Part shown: positions 18,161 to 26,420 of the stretch, one piece after another | Layout: each line of letters begins with the position of its first letter | Position numbering within the stretch: the stretch's first letter is position 1 | NCBI RefSeq assembly: GCF_016648105.1 | Contig: NZ_JACVVE010000002.1 | Location: forward strand, 1-64,000 | Reading direction: 5' to 3' | Source of the DNA: Pseudomonas sp. S31 | GTDB lineage: Bacteria; Pseudomonadota; Gammaproteobacteria; Pseudomonadales; Pseudomonadaceae | Length of the DNA stretch: 64,000 nt | Notes under the pieces: generated by a model | What the model was told of the DNA's origin: nothing | Seen by the model: the letters and a program-made list of their open reading frames with translations, nothing else | The model's database searches: none | Made by a program: the position numbers and the translations under genes

Positions 18161-18790
18161 TTACTTACCCGCCGTCAACGCGTTGTAGCTAGTCATCAGG
18201 TTCCGATAATCCGGGATGTGGTTGGAGCACAGCGCCGCCAGCCCTTCGACATCGTTGCGCCAGTCGCGGTGCAGCTCACAGGCCACGCCGAACCAGGTCA
18301 TCAGTTGCGCACCGGCCTGGCTCATACGGTTGTGGGCTGCATCGCGGGTCATTGCGTTGAAAGTACCGGAAGCATCGGTCACCACGAACACGTCGAACTC
18401 TTCTTCCAGAGCGGCCAGAGCCGGGAAGGCGACGCACACTTCAGTCACCACGCCGGCGATGATCAGCTGTTTCTTGCCCGTGGCCTTCACTGCCTTGACG
18501 AAGTCTTCGTTGTCCCACGCGTTGATCTGGCCAGGACGGGCGATGTACGGGGCATCCGGGAACAGTTCTTTCAGCTCGGGTACCAGCGGGCCATTGGGCC
18601 CTTGTTCGAAGCTGGTGGTGAGGATGGTCGGCAGGTTGAAGAACTTGGCCAGGTCGGCCAGGGCCAGCACGTTGTTCTTGAACGTGTCCGGCTCGATATC
18701 GCGGACCAGGGACAGCAGGCCAGCCTGGTGGTCGACCAGCAGTACGGCGGCGTCGTCTTTGTTCAGGCGGTTGTATTTGAAGTTGCTCAT
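18161..18790 (-). CDS. ycaC: YcaC-like isochorismatase-family hydrolase, copy 1
   Basis: 209 residues. Cysteine hydrolase of the isochorismatase-like fold: Asp20 (LLVDHQAGL) and nucleophile Cys119 (GVVTEVCVAFPAL) with the cis-peptide motif VVTE. It closely resembles E. coli YcaC, an octameric hydrolase of unknown substrate. Differs from the copy at 23640 by 7 of 209 residues, and the upstream region is also duplicated. Divergent from a LysR gene that likely controls it through the CGTTC dyad. Confidence 0.92.
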   Translation of the reverse strand: MSNFKYNRLNKDDAAVLLVDHQAGLLSLVRDIEPDTFKNNVLALADLAKFFNLPTILTTSFEQGPNGPLVPELKELFPDAPYIARPGQINAWDNEDFVKAVKATGKKQLIIAGVVTEVCVAFPALAALEEEFDVFVVTDASGTFNAMTRDAAHNRMSQAGAQLMTWFGVACELHRDWRNDVEGLAALCSNHIPDYRNLMTSYNALTAGK

Positions 18791-18899
18791 GGTGGTAACT
18801 CCTAAGGTTTCGATCTTCAGTGAGTTGGGAGTTTCGCGTTGATGAGTTAAGACTAAAACCTGGACCTTTGAGGCGGTAGACGGCAAAATTTGGCTTTAG

Positions 18900-18917
18900 C
18901 GTTCTATTTAATGAACG
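18900..18917. promoter_or_regulatory. CGTTC-N8-GAACG dyad, copy 1
   Basis: CGTTCTATTTAATGAACG lies 110 bases upstream of the first ycaC-like gene, preceded by GGCTTTAG. The same dyad with the same flank precedes the second copy (24379-24396), so it is probably an operator, most simply for the LysR regulator encoded at 19069. Confidence 0.6.
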
Positions 18918-18940
18918 ATGGATTTGTGGGGGGCGGTGCC

Positions 18941-19034
18941 GGCCCTATTCGCGGGTAAACCCGCTCCTACAGAATTCCCGCTGTCATCATGGACGCCGCT
19001 ATCCCTGTAGGAGCGGGTTTACCCGCGAATAGGC
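18941..19034. repeat. REP element pair 1
   Basis: Two inverted ~33-bp copies: GGCCCTATTCGCGGGTAAAC...CTCCTACAG and its reverse complement, separated by about 30 bases, in the intergenic gap between ycaC and the LysR gene. Confidence 0.9.
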
Positions 19035-19068
19035 CAGCACAGGCAACCCGATATCTGGAGGCCGATCA

Positions 19069-19980
19069 TTGGAAGACCTCAACTCCCTCTACTACTTCAC
19101 CCAGGTGGTCGAGCACGGCGGTTTCGCCCCGGCGGGCCGGGCGCTGGACATGCCCAAGTCGAAACTCAGCCGGCGCATCGCCGACCTCGAAGACCGCCTC
19201 GGCGTGCGCCTGCTGCACCGCACCAGCCGCCACTGCTCGCTCACCGAGATCGGCCAGGCCTACTACAACCGCTGCCTGGCCATGCGCGTCGAGGCCGAGG
19301 GCGCGGCGGAGATCATCGAGCGTAACCGCAGCGAGCCGCGCGGGCTGGTGCGCATCAGTTGCCCCACTACCCTGCTCAACGCCTGGGTCGGGCCGATGCT
19401 GACCCGCTACATGGCCAAGTACCCCGAGGTCGAGCTGTTCATCGAAAGCACCAACCGCCGCGTCGACCTGCTCCACGAAGGCTTCGACGTGGCGCTGCGC
19501 GTGCGCTTCCCGCCGCTGGAAAATACCGACATGGTGATGAAGGTGCTGAGCAACAGCACCCAGTGCCTGGTCGGCCAGCCGCGATACCTCGAGCAACTGC
19601 CCGAAGGATTCGACCCGCAACTGCTCGGCCAGCTGCCCAGCCTGCATTGGGGCGGCGCGCAGCGTGAATACCAGTGGGAGCTGTTCCAGGGCGAGGACAG
19701 CAGCCGCAGCATCGTCATCCCGCATACACCGCGGGTGGTCACCGACGACCTGTTCGCCTTGCGCCACTTCGTGGTCGCTGGTGTCGGCATCGCGCATCTG
19801 CCGCGGGTGGCGGTGCGCGAAGACCTGGCCGCCGGCCGGCTGGTGGAACTGCTACCCGATTGGCATCCGCGCTGCGGCATCGTCCATGCGATCTTCCCGT
19901 CGCGCCGCGGCCTGTTGCCGTCGGTACGCTCGCTGATCGATCACCTGGCCGAGGAGTTCGTGGTCAGCGACATGGCGTGA
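19069..19980 (+). CDS. LysR-family transcriptional regulator
   Basis: 303 residues starting at TTG 19069 behind CTGGAGG. N-terminal winged helix (FTQVVEHGGFAPAGRAL...SKLSRRIADLEDRLG, residues about 9-45) and a periplasmic-binding-like effector domain (90-300). Belongs to the AaeR/DsdC-like broad group; ligand unknown. Sits divergently next to ycaC copy 1; the shared upstream dyad of both ycaC copies makes these genes its likely targets. Confidence 0.9.
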   Translation: MEDLNSLYYFTQVVEHGGFAPAGRALDMPKSKLSRRIADLEDRLGVRLLHRTSRHCSLTEIGQAYYNRCLAMRVEAEGAAEIIERNRSEPRGLVRISCPTTLLNAWVGPMLTRYMAKYPEVELFIESTNRRVDLLHEGFDVALRVRFPPLENTDMVMKVLSNSTQCLVGQPRYLEQLPEGFDPQLLGQLPSLHWGGAQREYQWELFQGEDSSRSIVIPHTPRVVTDDLFALRHFVVAGVGIAHLPRVAVREDLAAGRLVELLPDWHPRCGIVHAIFPSRRGLLPSVRSLIDHLAEEFVVSDMA

Positions 19981-20069
19981 GTCAGGCCGGGGCAGCAGCA
20001 GTGGACACGGTAGGACCGCTGCCAATGCCCCCTACCTTGCTGGCCAACCTAGGCCCTACCCCTGCCAGC

Positions 20070-21911
20070 TCAGAACGCGAAACACGAACAACCCAACGCT
20101 CCCCAGAACCCCTGGAAATCGCTCACCGGCACGCTCGACTGGCGCGCCTTGTCATGGCTGTGGGCATGCACCCCACACGGCCCCGAGCACTGGTGCACGG
20201 TCGCTGCCAGCGACGGCGTGCCCACCCGCCAGTGCCCCGGCACCTTGGCCACCGGCGACCATTCGGGCAGTACCGGCACCTGGGGTGGGCCGAGGCGGTC
20301 GAACTCGCCCGCCGCATACACCACCTTGCCGTCGACGATGGTCAGCACCGACTCGATGCCCTTGATCGCTTCTTCCTCGACGCTGAAGAAGTCCAGCGAC
20401 AGCGCCGCCAGGTCGGCCAGCTGGCCCACCTTGATCTGCCCCTTCTTGCCCTGCTCGCTGGAGAACCACGCGCTGCCCTGGGTGAACAGCTGCAACGCGG
20501 TGGCACGATCGAGGCCTTCCGGGTACAGCTCCATGCCACCGACGGTCTTGCCGCTGACCATCCAGTACAGCGAAGTCCATGGGTTGTAGCTGGACACGCG
20601 GGTAGCGTCGGTACCAGCGCCCACCGGCACGCCCATTTCCAGCATGCGCTTGATCGGTGGGGTCTGCTCGGCAGCCTTGGCGCCGTAGCGGTCGACGAAG
20701 TATTCACCCTGGAAGGCCATGCGGTCCTGGATGGCGATGCCACCACCCAGGGCCCGCACACGCTCGATGTTTTCCGGGGTGATGGTCTCGGCATGGTCGA
20801 AGAACCACGGCAGGCCATTGAACGGGATATCGCGGTTGACCTTCTCGAACACGTCGAGCATGCGCGTGATCGACTCGTTGTAGGTAGCGTGCAGGCGGAA
20901 CGGCCAGCGCTGTTCCACCAGGTGGCGCACTACCGGTTCCAGCTCTTCTTCCATGGTCTGCGGGAGGTCCGGGCGCGGTTCGAGGAAGTCTTCGAAGTCG
21001 GCGGCGGAGAACACCAGCATCTCGCCGGCACCGTTGTGGCGCAGGAAGTCGGTGCCGCTGTGCAGCTTGACGCTGGAGGTCCACTTCTTGAAGTCGTCCA
21101 GCTCTTCCTTGGGCTTCTGGGTGAACAGGTTGTAGGCGATGCGTACGGTCAGTTGGTCGTTGTCGGCCAGTTCCTGGATCACCGAGTAGTCATCGGGGAA
21201 GTTCTGGTAGCCGCCGCCAGCGTCGATGGCGCTGGTCAGGCCCAGGCGATTCAGCTCGCGCATGAACTGGCGGGTGGAGTTGACCTGGTACTCCAGCGGC
21301 AGCTTCGGCCCCTTGGCCAACGTTGCGTAGAGGATCATCGCGTTGGGGCGGGCGATCAGAGCACCGGTCGGGTTGCCGAACTTGTCACGCTGGATTTCGC
21401 CACCCGGTGGGTTCGGCGTGTCCTTGGTGTAGCCAACAGCCTTGAGTGCGGCGCGGTTGAGCAAGGCGCGGTCGTACAGGTGCAGGAGGAACACCGGGGT
21501 ATCAGGCGCCGCCTGGTTGATCTCTTCCAGGGTCGGCATGCGTTTCTCGGCGAACTGGAATTCGTTCCAGCCGCCGACCACGCGCACCCACTGTGGGGTT
21601 GGCGTGCGTGCCGCCTGGTCCTTGAGCATGCGCAGGGCATCGGCCACCGACGGCACGCCTTCCCAGCGCAGTTCCAGGTTGTAGTTCAGACCGCCGCGGA
21701 TCAGATGCAGGTGCGAGTCGTTGAGGCCCGGGATGACCGTGCGCTGCTTGAGGTCGATGATCTGCGTGGCGGCGCCCTTGTGGGCCATGGCCTCGGCGTC
21801 GTTGCCCACGGCGATGAAGCGGCCGCCCTTGATGGCAACGGCGGTGGCGGTGGGCTTTTCGCGGTCAACGGTGTGCAGTTTGCCATTGAACAGAATCAGG
21901 TCGGCGGTCAT
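20070..21911 (-). CDS. YtcJ-like metal-dependent amidohydrolase
   Basis: 613 residues of amidohydrolase family 3 (YtcJ). Metal-binding HxH in GLNDSHLHL (about residues 68-76), a central TIM barrel with DHAETITPENIERVRALGG and GAGTDATRVSSYNPW near the C-terminal half, and a closing beta-sandwich with ALSLDFFSVEEEAIKGI. Natural substrates of this group are unknown (amides, formamides). ATG 21911 with GGAGG upstream is preferred over an upstream in-frame ATG at 21953. Confidence 0.9.
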   Translation of the reverse strand: MTADLILFNGKLHTVDREKPTATAVAIKGGRFIAVGNDAEAMAHKGAATQIIDLKQRTVIPGLNDSHLHLIRGGLNYNLELRWEGVPSVADALRMLKDQAARTPTPQWVRVVGGWNEFQFAEKRMPTLEEINQAAPDTPVFLLHLYDRALLNRAALKAVGYTKDTPNPPGGEIQRDKFGNPTGALIARPNAMILYATLAKGPKLPLEYQVNSTRQFMRELNRLGLTSAIDAGGGYQNFPDDYSVIQELADNDQLTVRIAYNLFTQKPKEELDDFKKWTSSVKLHSGTDFLRHNGAGEMLVFSAADFEDFLEPRPDLPQTMEEELEPVVRHLVEQRWPFRLHATYNESITRMLDVFEKVNRDIPFNGLPWFFDHAETITPENIERVRALGGGIAIQDRMAFQGEYFVDRYGAKAAEQTPPIKRMLEMGVPVGAGTDATRVSSYNPWTSLYWMVSGKTVGGMELYPEGLDRATALQLFTQGSAWFSSEQGKKGQIKVGQLADLAALSLDFFSVEEEAIKGIESVLTIVDGKVVYAAGEFDRLGPPQVPVLPEWSPVAKVPGHWRVGTPSLAATVHQCSGPCGVHAHSHDKARQSSVPVSDFQGFWGALGCSCFAF

Positions 21912-22004
21912 GGAGCCTCCTCGGGGGAATATGTGGGCGCAACCGCAGAGCATGCCGGTTGGCGTGGCGTCAGGGCTTGGAGGATGTGCGGTGCCGGCAG
22001 GGCC

Positions 22005-22096
22005 GGCCTCTTCGCGGGCAAGCCCGCTCCCACAGGTACTGCACAGGAGTCAGGCTGTGCGCGGTCCCTGTGGGAGCGGGTTTACCCGCGAAGGCC
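22005..22096. repeat. REP element pair 2
   Basis: GGCCTCTTCGCGGGCAAGCC...CTCCCACAG and an inverted partner (CTGTGGGAGCGGGTTTACCC...) flank about 35 bases between the amidohydrolase start and the stop of the alpha/beta hydrolase gene. Confidence 0.88.
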
Positions 22097-22104
22097 TCCC
22101 ACAG

Positions 22105-22923
22105 TTACTTCTGGAGGAACGCCAGCAGGTCTTCATTCAACTGCTGGGCGTGAGTCACGGCAAACCCGTGCGGCGCCCCGGCATACACCTTCAGCTCAGC
22201 CCCGTGAATCATCTCCGCCGCCCGCTTGCCGGTGGCCTCGAACGGCACGACCTGGTCGTCATCGCCATGGATCACCAGGGTCGGCACATCGATCTTTGCC
22301 ATGTCCGGACGGAAGTCGGTTTCGGAAAAGGCGGTGACGCAATCCAGGGTGCCCTTGATCGACGCCAGCAACGCGATGTTCAGGGTCTGGCTCTGCACGC
22401 CCTGGGACACTTTCTGCCCATGGTTGATGCCATAGAACGGCGCAGCGAAGTCGGCGATGAACTGCGCGCGGTCGGCACGCAGGCCGGCCCGGATGCCCTC
22501 GAACACCGACAGGTCGACACCCTCTGGGTTGTCGTCACGCTGGCCGAACACCGGGGTCACCGCACCCAGCAGCACCAGCTTGGCCACCCGCTCGCTGCCG
22601 TGGCGGGCGATGTAGCGGCTGACGTCGCCACCGCCCATCGAGAAGCCCACCAGGGTCACGTCGCGCAGGTCGAGGTGCTCGATCAGCTGGGCAATGTCGT
22701 CGGCGAAGGTGTCGTAGTCATAGCCGGTCCAAGGCTGGCTCGACCGGCCGAAACCCCGGCGGTCGAAGGCGATGGCGCGGTAGCCGCGGCTGGCCAGGAA
22801 TTCCATCTGCGAGTCCCACATGTCGGCGTCCAGTGGCCAGCCATGGCTGAACAGAACGGGCTCGCCGCTGCCCCAGTCCTTGTAATAGATCGAAGTGCCG
22901 TCGCGTGTAACGAGTGTGGTCAT
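22105..22923 (-). CDS. Alpha/beta hydrolase (arylesterase / non-heme chloroperoxidase type)
   Basis: 272 residues. Oxyanion motif [12 protein letters not shown] (26-37), nucleophile elbow GFSMGGG with Ser95, acid Asp near 222 ([10 protein letters not shown]) and His252 (GAPHGF): a full Ser-Asp-His triad. Homologues act as arylesterases with perhydrolase/bromoperoxidase side activity. 35 bases downstream of the monooxygenase-domain gene, and likely co-transcribed with it and with ycaC copy 2 upstream. Confidence 0.92.
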   Translation of the reverse strand: MTTLVTRDGTSIYYKDWGSGEPVLFSHGWPLDADMWDSQMEFLASRGYRAIAFDRRGFGRSSQPWTGYDYDTFADDIAQLIEHLDLRDVTLVGFSMGGGDVSRYIARHGSERVAKLVLLGAVTPVFGQRDDNPEGVDLSVFEGIRAGLRADRAQFIADFAAPFYGINHGQKVSQGVQSQTLNIALLASIKGTLDCVTAFSETDFRPDMAKIDVPTLVIHGDDDQVVPFEATGKRAAEMIHGAELKVYAGAPHGFAVTHAQQLNEDLLAFLQK

Positions 22924-22958
22924 GTCGATATCTCCTTGAAAAACGTCGAGGTAAAGGC

Positions 22959-23525
22959 TCAGCCGCGCAGCCAGTTGGCACAGCGGCGGGTTACCCAAGG
23001 CATGATGTAGAACACCACGGGCAGGATGACGAACAGGTTGACGATCAGGTTGCCGCTGATCGGGCCGCCCAAGTGCGGGAAGCGCGCGAACAATGGCGCC
23101 AGCAACTGCGGGATGATCATGGTCATGGGGCAAATCACCAAGTAGGTCAGCAGCGCCTGCTTCCAGCGCGGCGGTTGCTTGGCGCTGATGCTGGGCGGCG
23201 TGAACCAGAACTCCGGGTCGTCGTGCACCTGGGTCTGGTCGCCGCCTTCGAGCAAGGGCAGCACTTCGTCGACCAGCGCCTGGCGCTCGGCGGAGTTGAC
23301 CCAGGCCTGCAACAGGCTGGCATCGGCGAAACGCACCACGGTGGTGAAGTGTAGCCCGCCCTCGTCCGGGCGAATGACGTTGACGTCCAGGTGGCCTGGC
23401 TGGCGGCGCGCGGCGCTGACCGTGCGCTTGAGCCATTGCTCATAGGCCGCCAGCGACTCGGCGCGAGCCTTGTGCTGGATGACCAGGGTCACCACGTTGC
23501 GGTTGTCTTGGAGTGCGGTGTTCAT
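22959..23525 (-). CDS. Antibiotic-biosynthesis-monooxygenase (ABM) domain membrane protein
   Basis: 188 residues. The N-terminal half (about 10-100) is a ferredoxin-like ABM domain ([22 protein letters not shown]...HLDVNVIRP), the C-terminal half carries two membrane helices ([19 protein letters not shown] and [18 protein letters not shown]). This ABM-plus-two-helix layout is a known uncharacterised family. Start ATG 23525 follows GGAG. It lies 114 bases downstream of ycaC copy 2 on the same strand. Confidence 0.88.
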   Translation of the reverse strand: MNTALQDNRNVVTLVIQHKARAESLAAYEQWLKRTVSAARRQPGHLDVNVIRPDEGGLHFTTVVRFADASLLQAWVNSAERQALVDEVLPLLEGGDQTQVHDDPEFWFTPPSISAKQPPRWKQALLTYLVICPMTMIIPQLLAPLFARFPHLGGPISGNLIVNLFVILPVVFYIMPWVTRRCANWLRG

Positions 23526-23639
23526 CGGCGCTCCTTGGGATGAGCTTGCCCGCATCCACTGTGCAACGGCGGACGGACGGAGGATTGGATGGGTGTACTG
23601 CGCTGGGCGGGCACCGACTGGCGGCGCCCGGCGCCGGGC

Positions 23640-24269
23640 TTACTTGCTGGCGTTGAAGGCGTTGTAGCTGGTCATCAGATTGCGGTAGTCGGGGATGTGG
23701 TTGGAGCACAGCGCGGCCAGGCCTTCGATGTCGTTGCGCCAGTCACGGTGCAGCTCGCAGGCCACGCCGAACCAAGTCATCAGTTGCGCGCCGGCTTGGC
23801 TCATGCGGTTGTGGGCGGCATCGCGGGTCATTTCGTTGAAAGTGCCGGAGGCGTCGGTCACCACGAACACGTCGAACTCTTCTTCCAGGGCCGCCAGGGC
23901 CGGGAACGCCACGCACACTTCAGTCACTACGCCGGCGATGATCAGCTGCTTCTTGCCGGTGGCCTTCACTGCCTTGACGAAGTCTTCGTTGTCCCACGCG
24001 TTGATCTGGCCAGGACGGGCGATGTACGGGGCATCCGGGAACAGTTCTTTCAGCTCGGGAACCAGCGGGCCGTTGGGGCCTTGCTCGAAGCTGGTGGTGA
24101 GGATGGTCGGCAGGTTGAAGAACTTGGCCAGGTCGGCCAGAGCCAGCACGTTGTTCTTGAAGGCATCCGGCTCGATGTCACGGACCAGGGACAGCAGGCC
24201 AGCCTGGTGGTCGACCAGCAGAACGGCGGCGTCGTCTTTGTTCAGGCGGTTGTATTTGAAGTTGGTCAT
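23640..24269 (-). CDS. ycaC: YcaC-like isochorismatase-family hydrolase, copy 2
   Basis: 209 residues, 202 identical to the copy at 18161; the differences are conservative or in the last residues (NASK instead of TAGK). Asp20 and Cys119 are conserved. It heads a minus-strand run with the ABM-domain gene and the alpha/beta hydrolase. About 120 bases of its upstream region, including the CGTTC dyad, match those of copy 1. Confidence 0.92.
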   Translation of the reverse strand: MTNFKYNRLNKDDAAVLLVDHQAGLLSLVRDIEPDAFKNNVLALADLAKFFNLPTILTTSFEQGPNGPLVPELKELFPDAPYIARPGQINAWDNEDFVKAVKATGKKQLIIAGVVTEVCVAFPALAALEEEFDVFVVTDASGTFNEMTRDAAHNRMSQAGAQLMTWFGVACELHRDWRNDIEGLAALCSNHIPDYRNLMTSYNAFNASK

Positions 24270-24378
24270 GGTGGTAACTCCTAAGGTTTCGATCTTCAGT
24301 AAGTTGGGTGTTTCGCGTTGATGGGAGAAGATTAAAACCTGGACCTTTGGAGCGGTAGACTGCGTTTTTTGGCTTTAG

Positions 24379-24396
24379 CGTTCTATCAATGGAACG
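24379..24396. promoter_or_regulatory. CGTTC-N8-GAACG dyad, copy 2
   Basis: CGTTCTATCAATGGAACG, preceded by the same GGCTTTAG flank as copy 1 and at the same distance (110 bases) from the start of ycaC copy 2. This copy is more symmetric (CGTTCTAT/ATGGAACG). Confidence 0.6.
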
Positions 24397-24559
24397 ATAG
24401 CTCTGTACTCAATTATCTCGATGACGCCCCCGCCGTATAAGCAGATGACATCCATGTCCTTATTCACCGTAGGACATTTCCCAAACTTCTCTCACCCCCA
24501 AATTACTTACCGTCAGGCTGCTAGGTTCCAGGCTTCCATCTTCAACACCGAGGTGAGCC

Positions 24560-25084
24560 ATGGGTCAACGCATGAATATTCTCGGCAGAGGCCAAGGCCT
24601 GGACGGCGACGAAACCACCACCTGCCCCCGTTGCGGTATCGCGGGCACGATCATCGAGGGTGAACAGCGCTGGAAGCAGGACAACATACCGACCGCCGTC
24701 GATGGCTCGCTGGTGGAATGCGGCTGCCCGCTCGGTAGCAACCGCGTTGTTGCACCGCTGGGCCAAGGACCCGCCCCACGTCGCACGGTAGCACCCATTG
24801 CAGCCTATGAAGCACCACCACAAACCCGTGCTCATGCACCTGAAAACAGTGCCTACCCACCCACCGCGTTACAGCCATCGTCTGCACCGCAAGCCATGGC
24901 GCCGGGCTTCTACATCGTGCCGCGGTGCATGACGTATCCGGAGGTGCTGAAAGAGCTTGGTGCTCCCCAGGCCAACCTACCCCACTCGCTCCTGCAGCGC
25001 CTGAACCCGACCTATCAGCAGGGGTTCAAGGCGGGGGAGATCTTCGTCATCGGCGACGGCCTGAGTCGGCCGGTCTGTACGTAG
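24560..25084 (+). CDS. PAAR-domain protein, N-terminal part of a split type VI effector
   Basis: 174 residues. The N-terminal 70 residues resemble a PAAR spike-tip domain (LDGDETTTCPRCG...IPTAVDGSLVECGCPLGSNRVV), followed by a Pro/Ala linker and a segment (FYIVPRCMTYPEVLKELGAP...FKAGEIFVIGD) seen in PAAR-linked effectors. The frame stops at TAG 25082-25084 and continues in the same frame into the next ORF without any other stop. No VgrG, Hcp or other secretion genes are in the window, so this would be an orphan effector cluster. Confidence 0.75.
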   Translation: MGQRMNILGRGQGLDGDETTTCPRCGIAGTIIEGEQRWKQDNIPTAVDGSLVECGCPLGSNRVVAPLGQGPAPRRTVAPIAAYEAPPQTRAHAPENSAYPPTALQPSSAPQAMAPGFYIVPRCMTYPEVLKELGAPQANLPHSLLQRLNPTYQQGFKAGEIFVIGDGLSRPVCT

Positions 25085-25099
25085 GAAGAACTGTTTGCG

Positions 25100-25885
25100 A
25101 TGAACGCGGCGAAACAGGCGCGCGAAGCGCTGGCGAGCCTGACGCCAGAAGAGGCCGAGTTCATGGTGCAGCACCAGGCAGAGATTGCTGGGTTGCTCAG
25201 TGATGTGAGCGTGGCGGTGGGAATGAGCCAGGCAATGATGAACAAGTCATTGGAGGAGCTCAGCTCGATATTGCGAAAAATCGAAGAGCTGCATAGAAGT
25301 CAGTTCATCAAGTACGGGCACCTGAGAAGCGACGATTTCTTCAAGGAGCGCAAAAAGCTATTTCAGCAATTAGATAGAAATCTGAAAATGACCGTTATGA
25401 ACAAGCACTTGAATCTTGGTGATTACAAAGCGCTACGTCGGGACCTCGGCATTTCCTCCAGGAGTTTGGTACACCACTGGAGTAAAGCCGGGGGACCGCT
25501 CCATATTCCAGGCTATTCCACACATTTGGATAAACTGGCCAAGATGGCTAAATATTTAAAAGCCGGAGGCTACATAGGAATTGCCTTAGGGGGTGCAAGC
25601 TCGGCGGTTAAAATTGCAGAAGTGTGCCAGGCAGGGAATACCAAGGCCTGTAAAAAAGTCAAATTCACAGAGGCCGGTAATTTTTCTGGAGGACTTGTTG
25701 GTGCATGGTATATGGGCAAATTGTCACTCAGAGCTTCTGCACATATCTGCTTGAGAGCCGGGGCTGGTAGTTTAGTATGTGGGGTGGCCATCACAGGAGC
25801 AGGTGCTGTAGTAGGAAGCGTCGCGGGAATGGATGCGGGCGAAAAAATCGTCGACGTGATCTTTGAGGCTTTTCATGATGATTGA
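25100..25885 (+). CDS. Toxin part of the split PAAR effector, putative membrane-active
   Basis: 261 residues from ATG 25100, in the same frame as the PAAR gene. The N-terminal half is helical (ALASLTPEEAEFMVQHQAEIAGLL) with the SSRSLVHHWSKAG motif; the C-terminal third is rich in Gly/Ala hydrophobic stretches (YIGIALGGASSAVKIAEV, GSLVCGVAITGAGAVVGSVAGMDAG), as in pore-forming or membrane-inserting effectors. Joined across the TAG the product would be 441 residues. An AGGAAG 11 bases upstream, overlapping the TAG, could allow re-initiation. Base composition is clearly more AT-rich than the neighbours. Toxic activity is inference. Confidence 0.65.
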   Translation: MNAAKQAREALASLTPEEAEFMVQHQAEIAGLLSDVSVAVGMSQAMMNKSLEELSSILRKIEELHRSQFIKYGHLRSDDFFKERKKLFQQLDRNLKMTVMNKHLNLGDYKALRRDLGISSRSLVHHWSKAGGPLHIPGYSTHLDKLAKMAKYLKAGGYIGIALGGASSAVKIAEVCQAGNTKACKKVKFTEAGNFSGGLVGAWYMGKLSLRASAHICLRAGAGSLVCGVAITGAGAVVGSVAGMDAGEKIVDVIFEAFHDD

Positions 25886-26255
25886 TCACCTCGACTTGAA
25901 GCTGAAGTTACTTTTGTTAGCCTCTCCGTTCTTCCTATGCTTCATTGGGCTTGCGGTAGATTTGCGCATTGTCTGTTCAGGTGGGTATGAAGTAATGACT
26001 TCAGCCCTGCAGCGAAGTAAGTGCCTTGCATTCGCTATTGCACTGTGTGGAGAAAAAAGCATAAGTTCAAAAATCATGGTAACCTCCATGATATCAGGCG
26101 AACTTATGACTCCCACCTACAGCATACGCCGAGGGTCTCTGGACATTCAAGATTACTTACACTTCCCCGAACCACTCAAAAGGAAAATAATATTTTCATC
26201 CAGAATAAACGCTGCAGGTGCATTCTGGTTGATGCTCAATTATTTCATCCTATAG
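25875..26255 (+). CDS. Putative membrane immunity protein
   Basis: 126 residues starting inside the 3' end of the toxin ORF (ATG 25875, 11-base overlap). An N-terminal membrane helix (LKLLLLASPFFLCFIGLAV) and a C-terminal hydrophobic segment (AAGAFWLMLNYFIL) suggest an inner-membrane protein. Position directly after a putative membrane-active effector, the overlap and the low GC content are what one expects of its cognate immunity gene. No family recognised. The 165 bases to the next gene hold nothing clear. Confidence 0.55.
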   Translation: MMIDHLDLKLKLLLLASPFFLCFIGLAVDLRIVCSGGYEVMTSALQRSKCLAFAIALCGEKSISSKIMVTSMISGELMTPTYSIRRGSLDIQDYLHFPEPLKRKIIFSSRINAAGAFWLMLNYFIL

Positions 26256-26420
26256 AAATGTGAGTGGGATAACCGTCAGGATGATATATAAAGCACCAGG
26301 GCTATCGCAGCGGCGGGGGGAGTGGTCAATGAGTCGGTAAAATAACTACCCCTCCCCGTTGCCTGCCACCTGATCCTCCTCTATTACTACCCACAGCCCT
26401 CCTCCAGCCCCGAGACCATC

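Noticed and set aside
17995..18192. 65-codon plus-strand ORF (GTG start) before ycaC copy 1
   Set aside because: Poor codon use, no ribosome binding site, and it runs into the antisense of the ycaC gene; no recognisable motif.
19674..22337. 887-codon plus-strand frame over the LysR end and the YtcJ amidohydrolase
   Set aside because: Antisense to the amidohydrolase with no family motif; the low-complexity composition marks a shadow.
24560..26255. A full type VI secretion cluster
   Set aside because: Only a PAAR-like tip, a toxin candidate and an immunity candidate are present; no VgrG, Hcp or sheath genes lie in the window.
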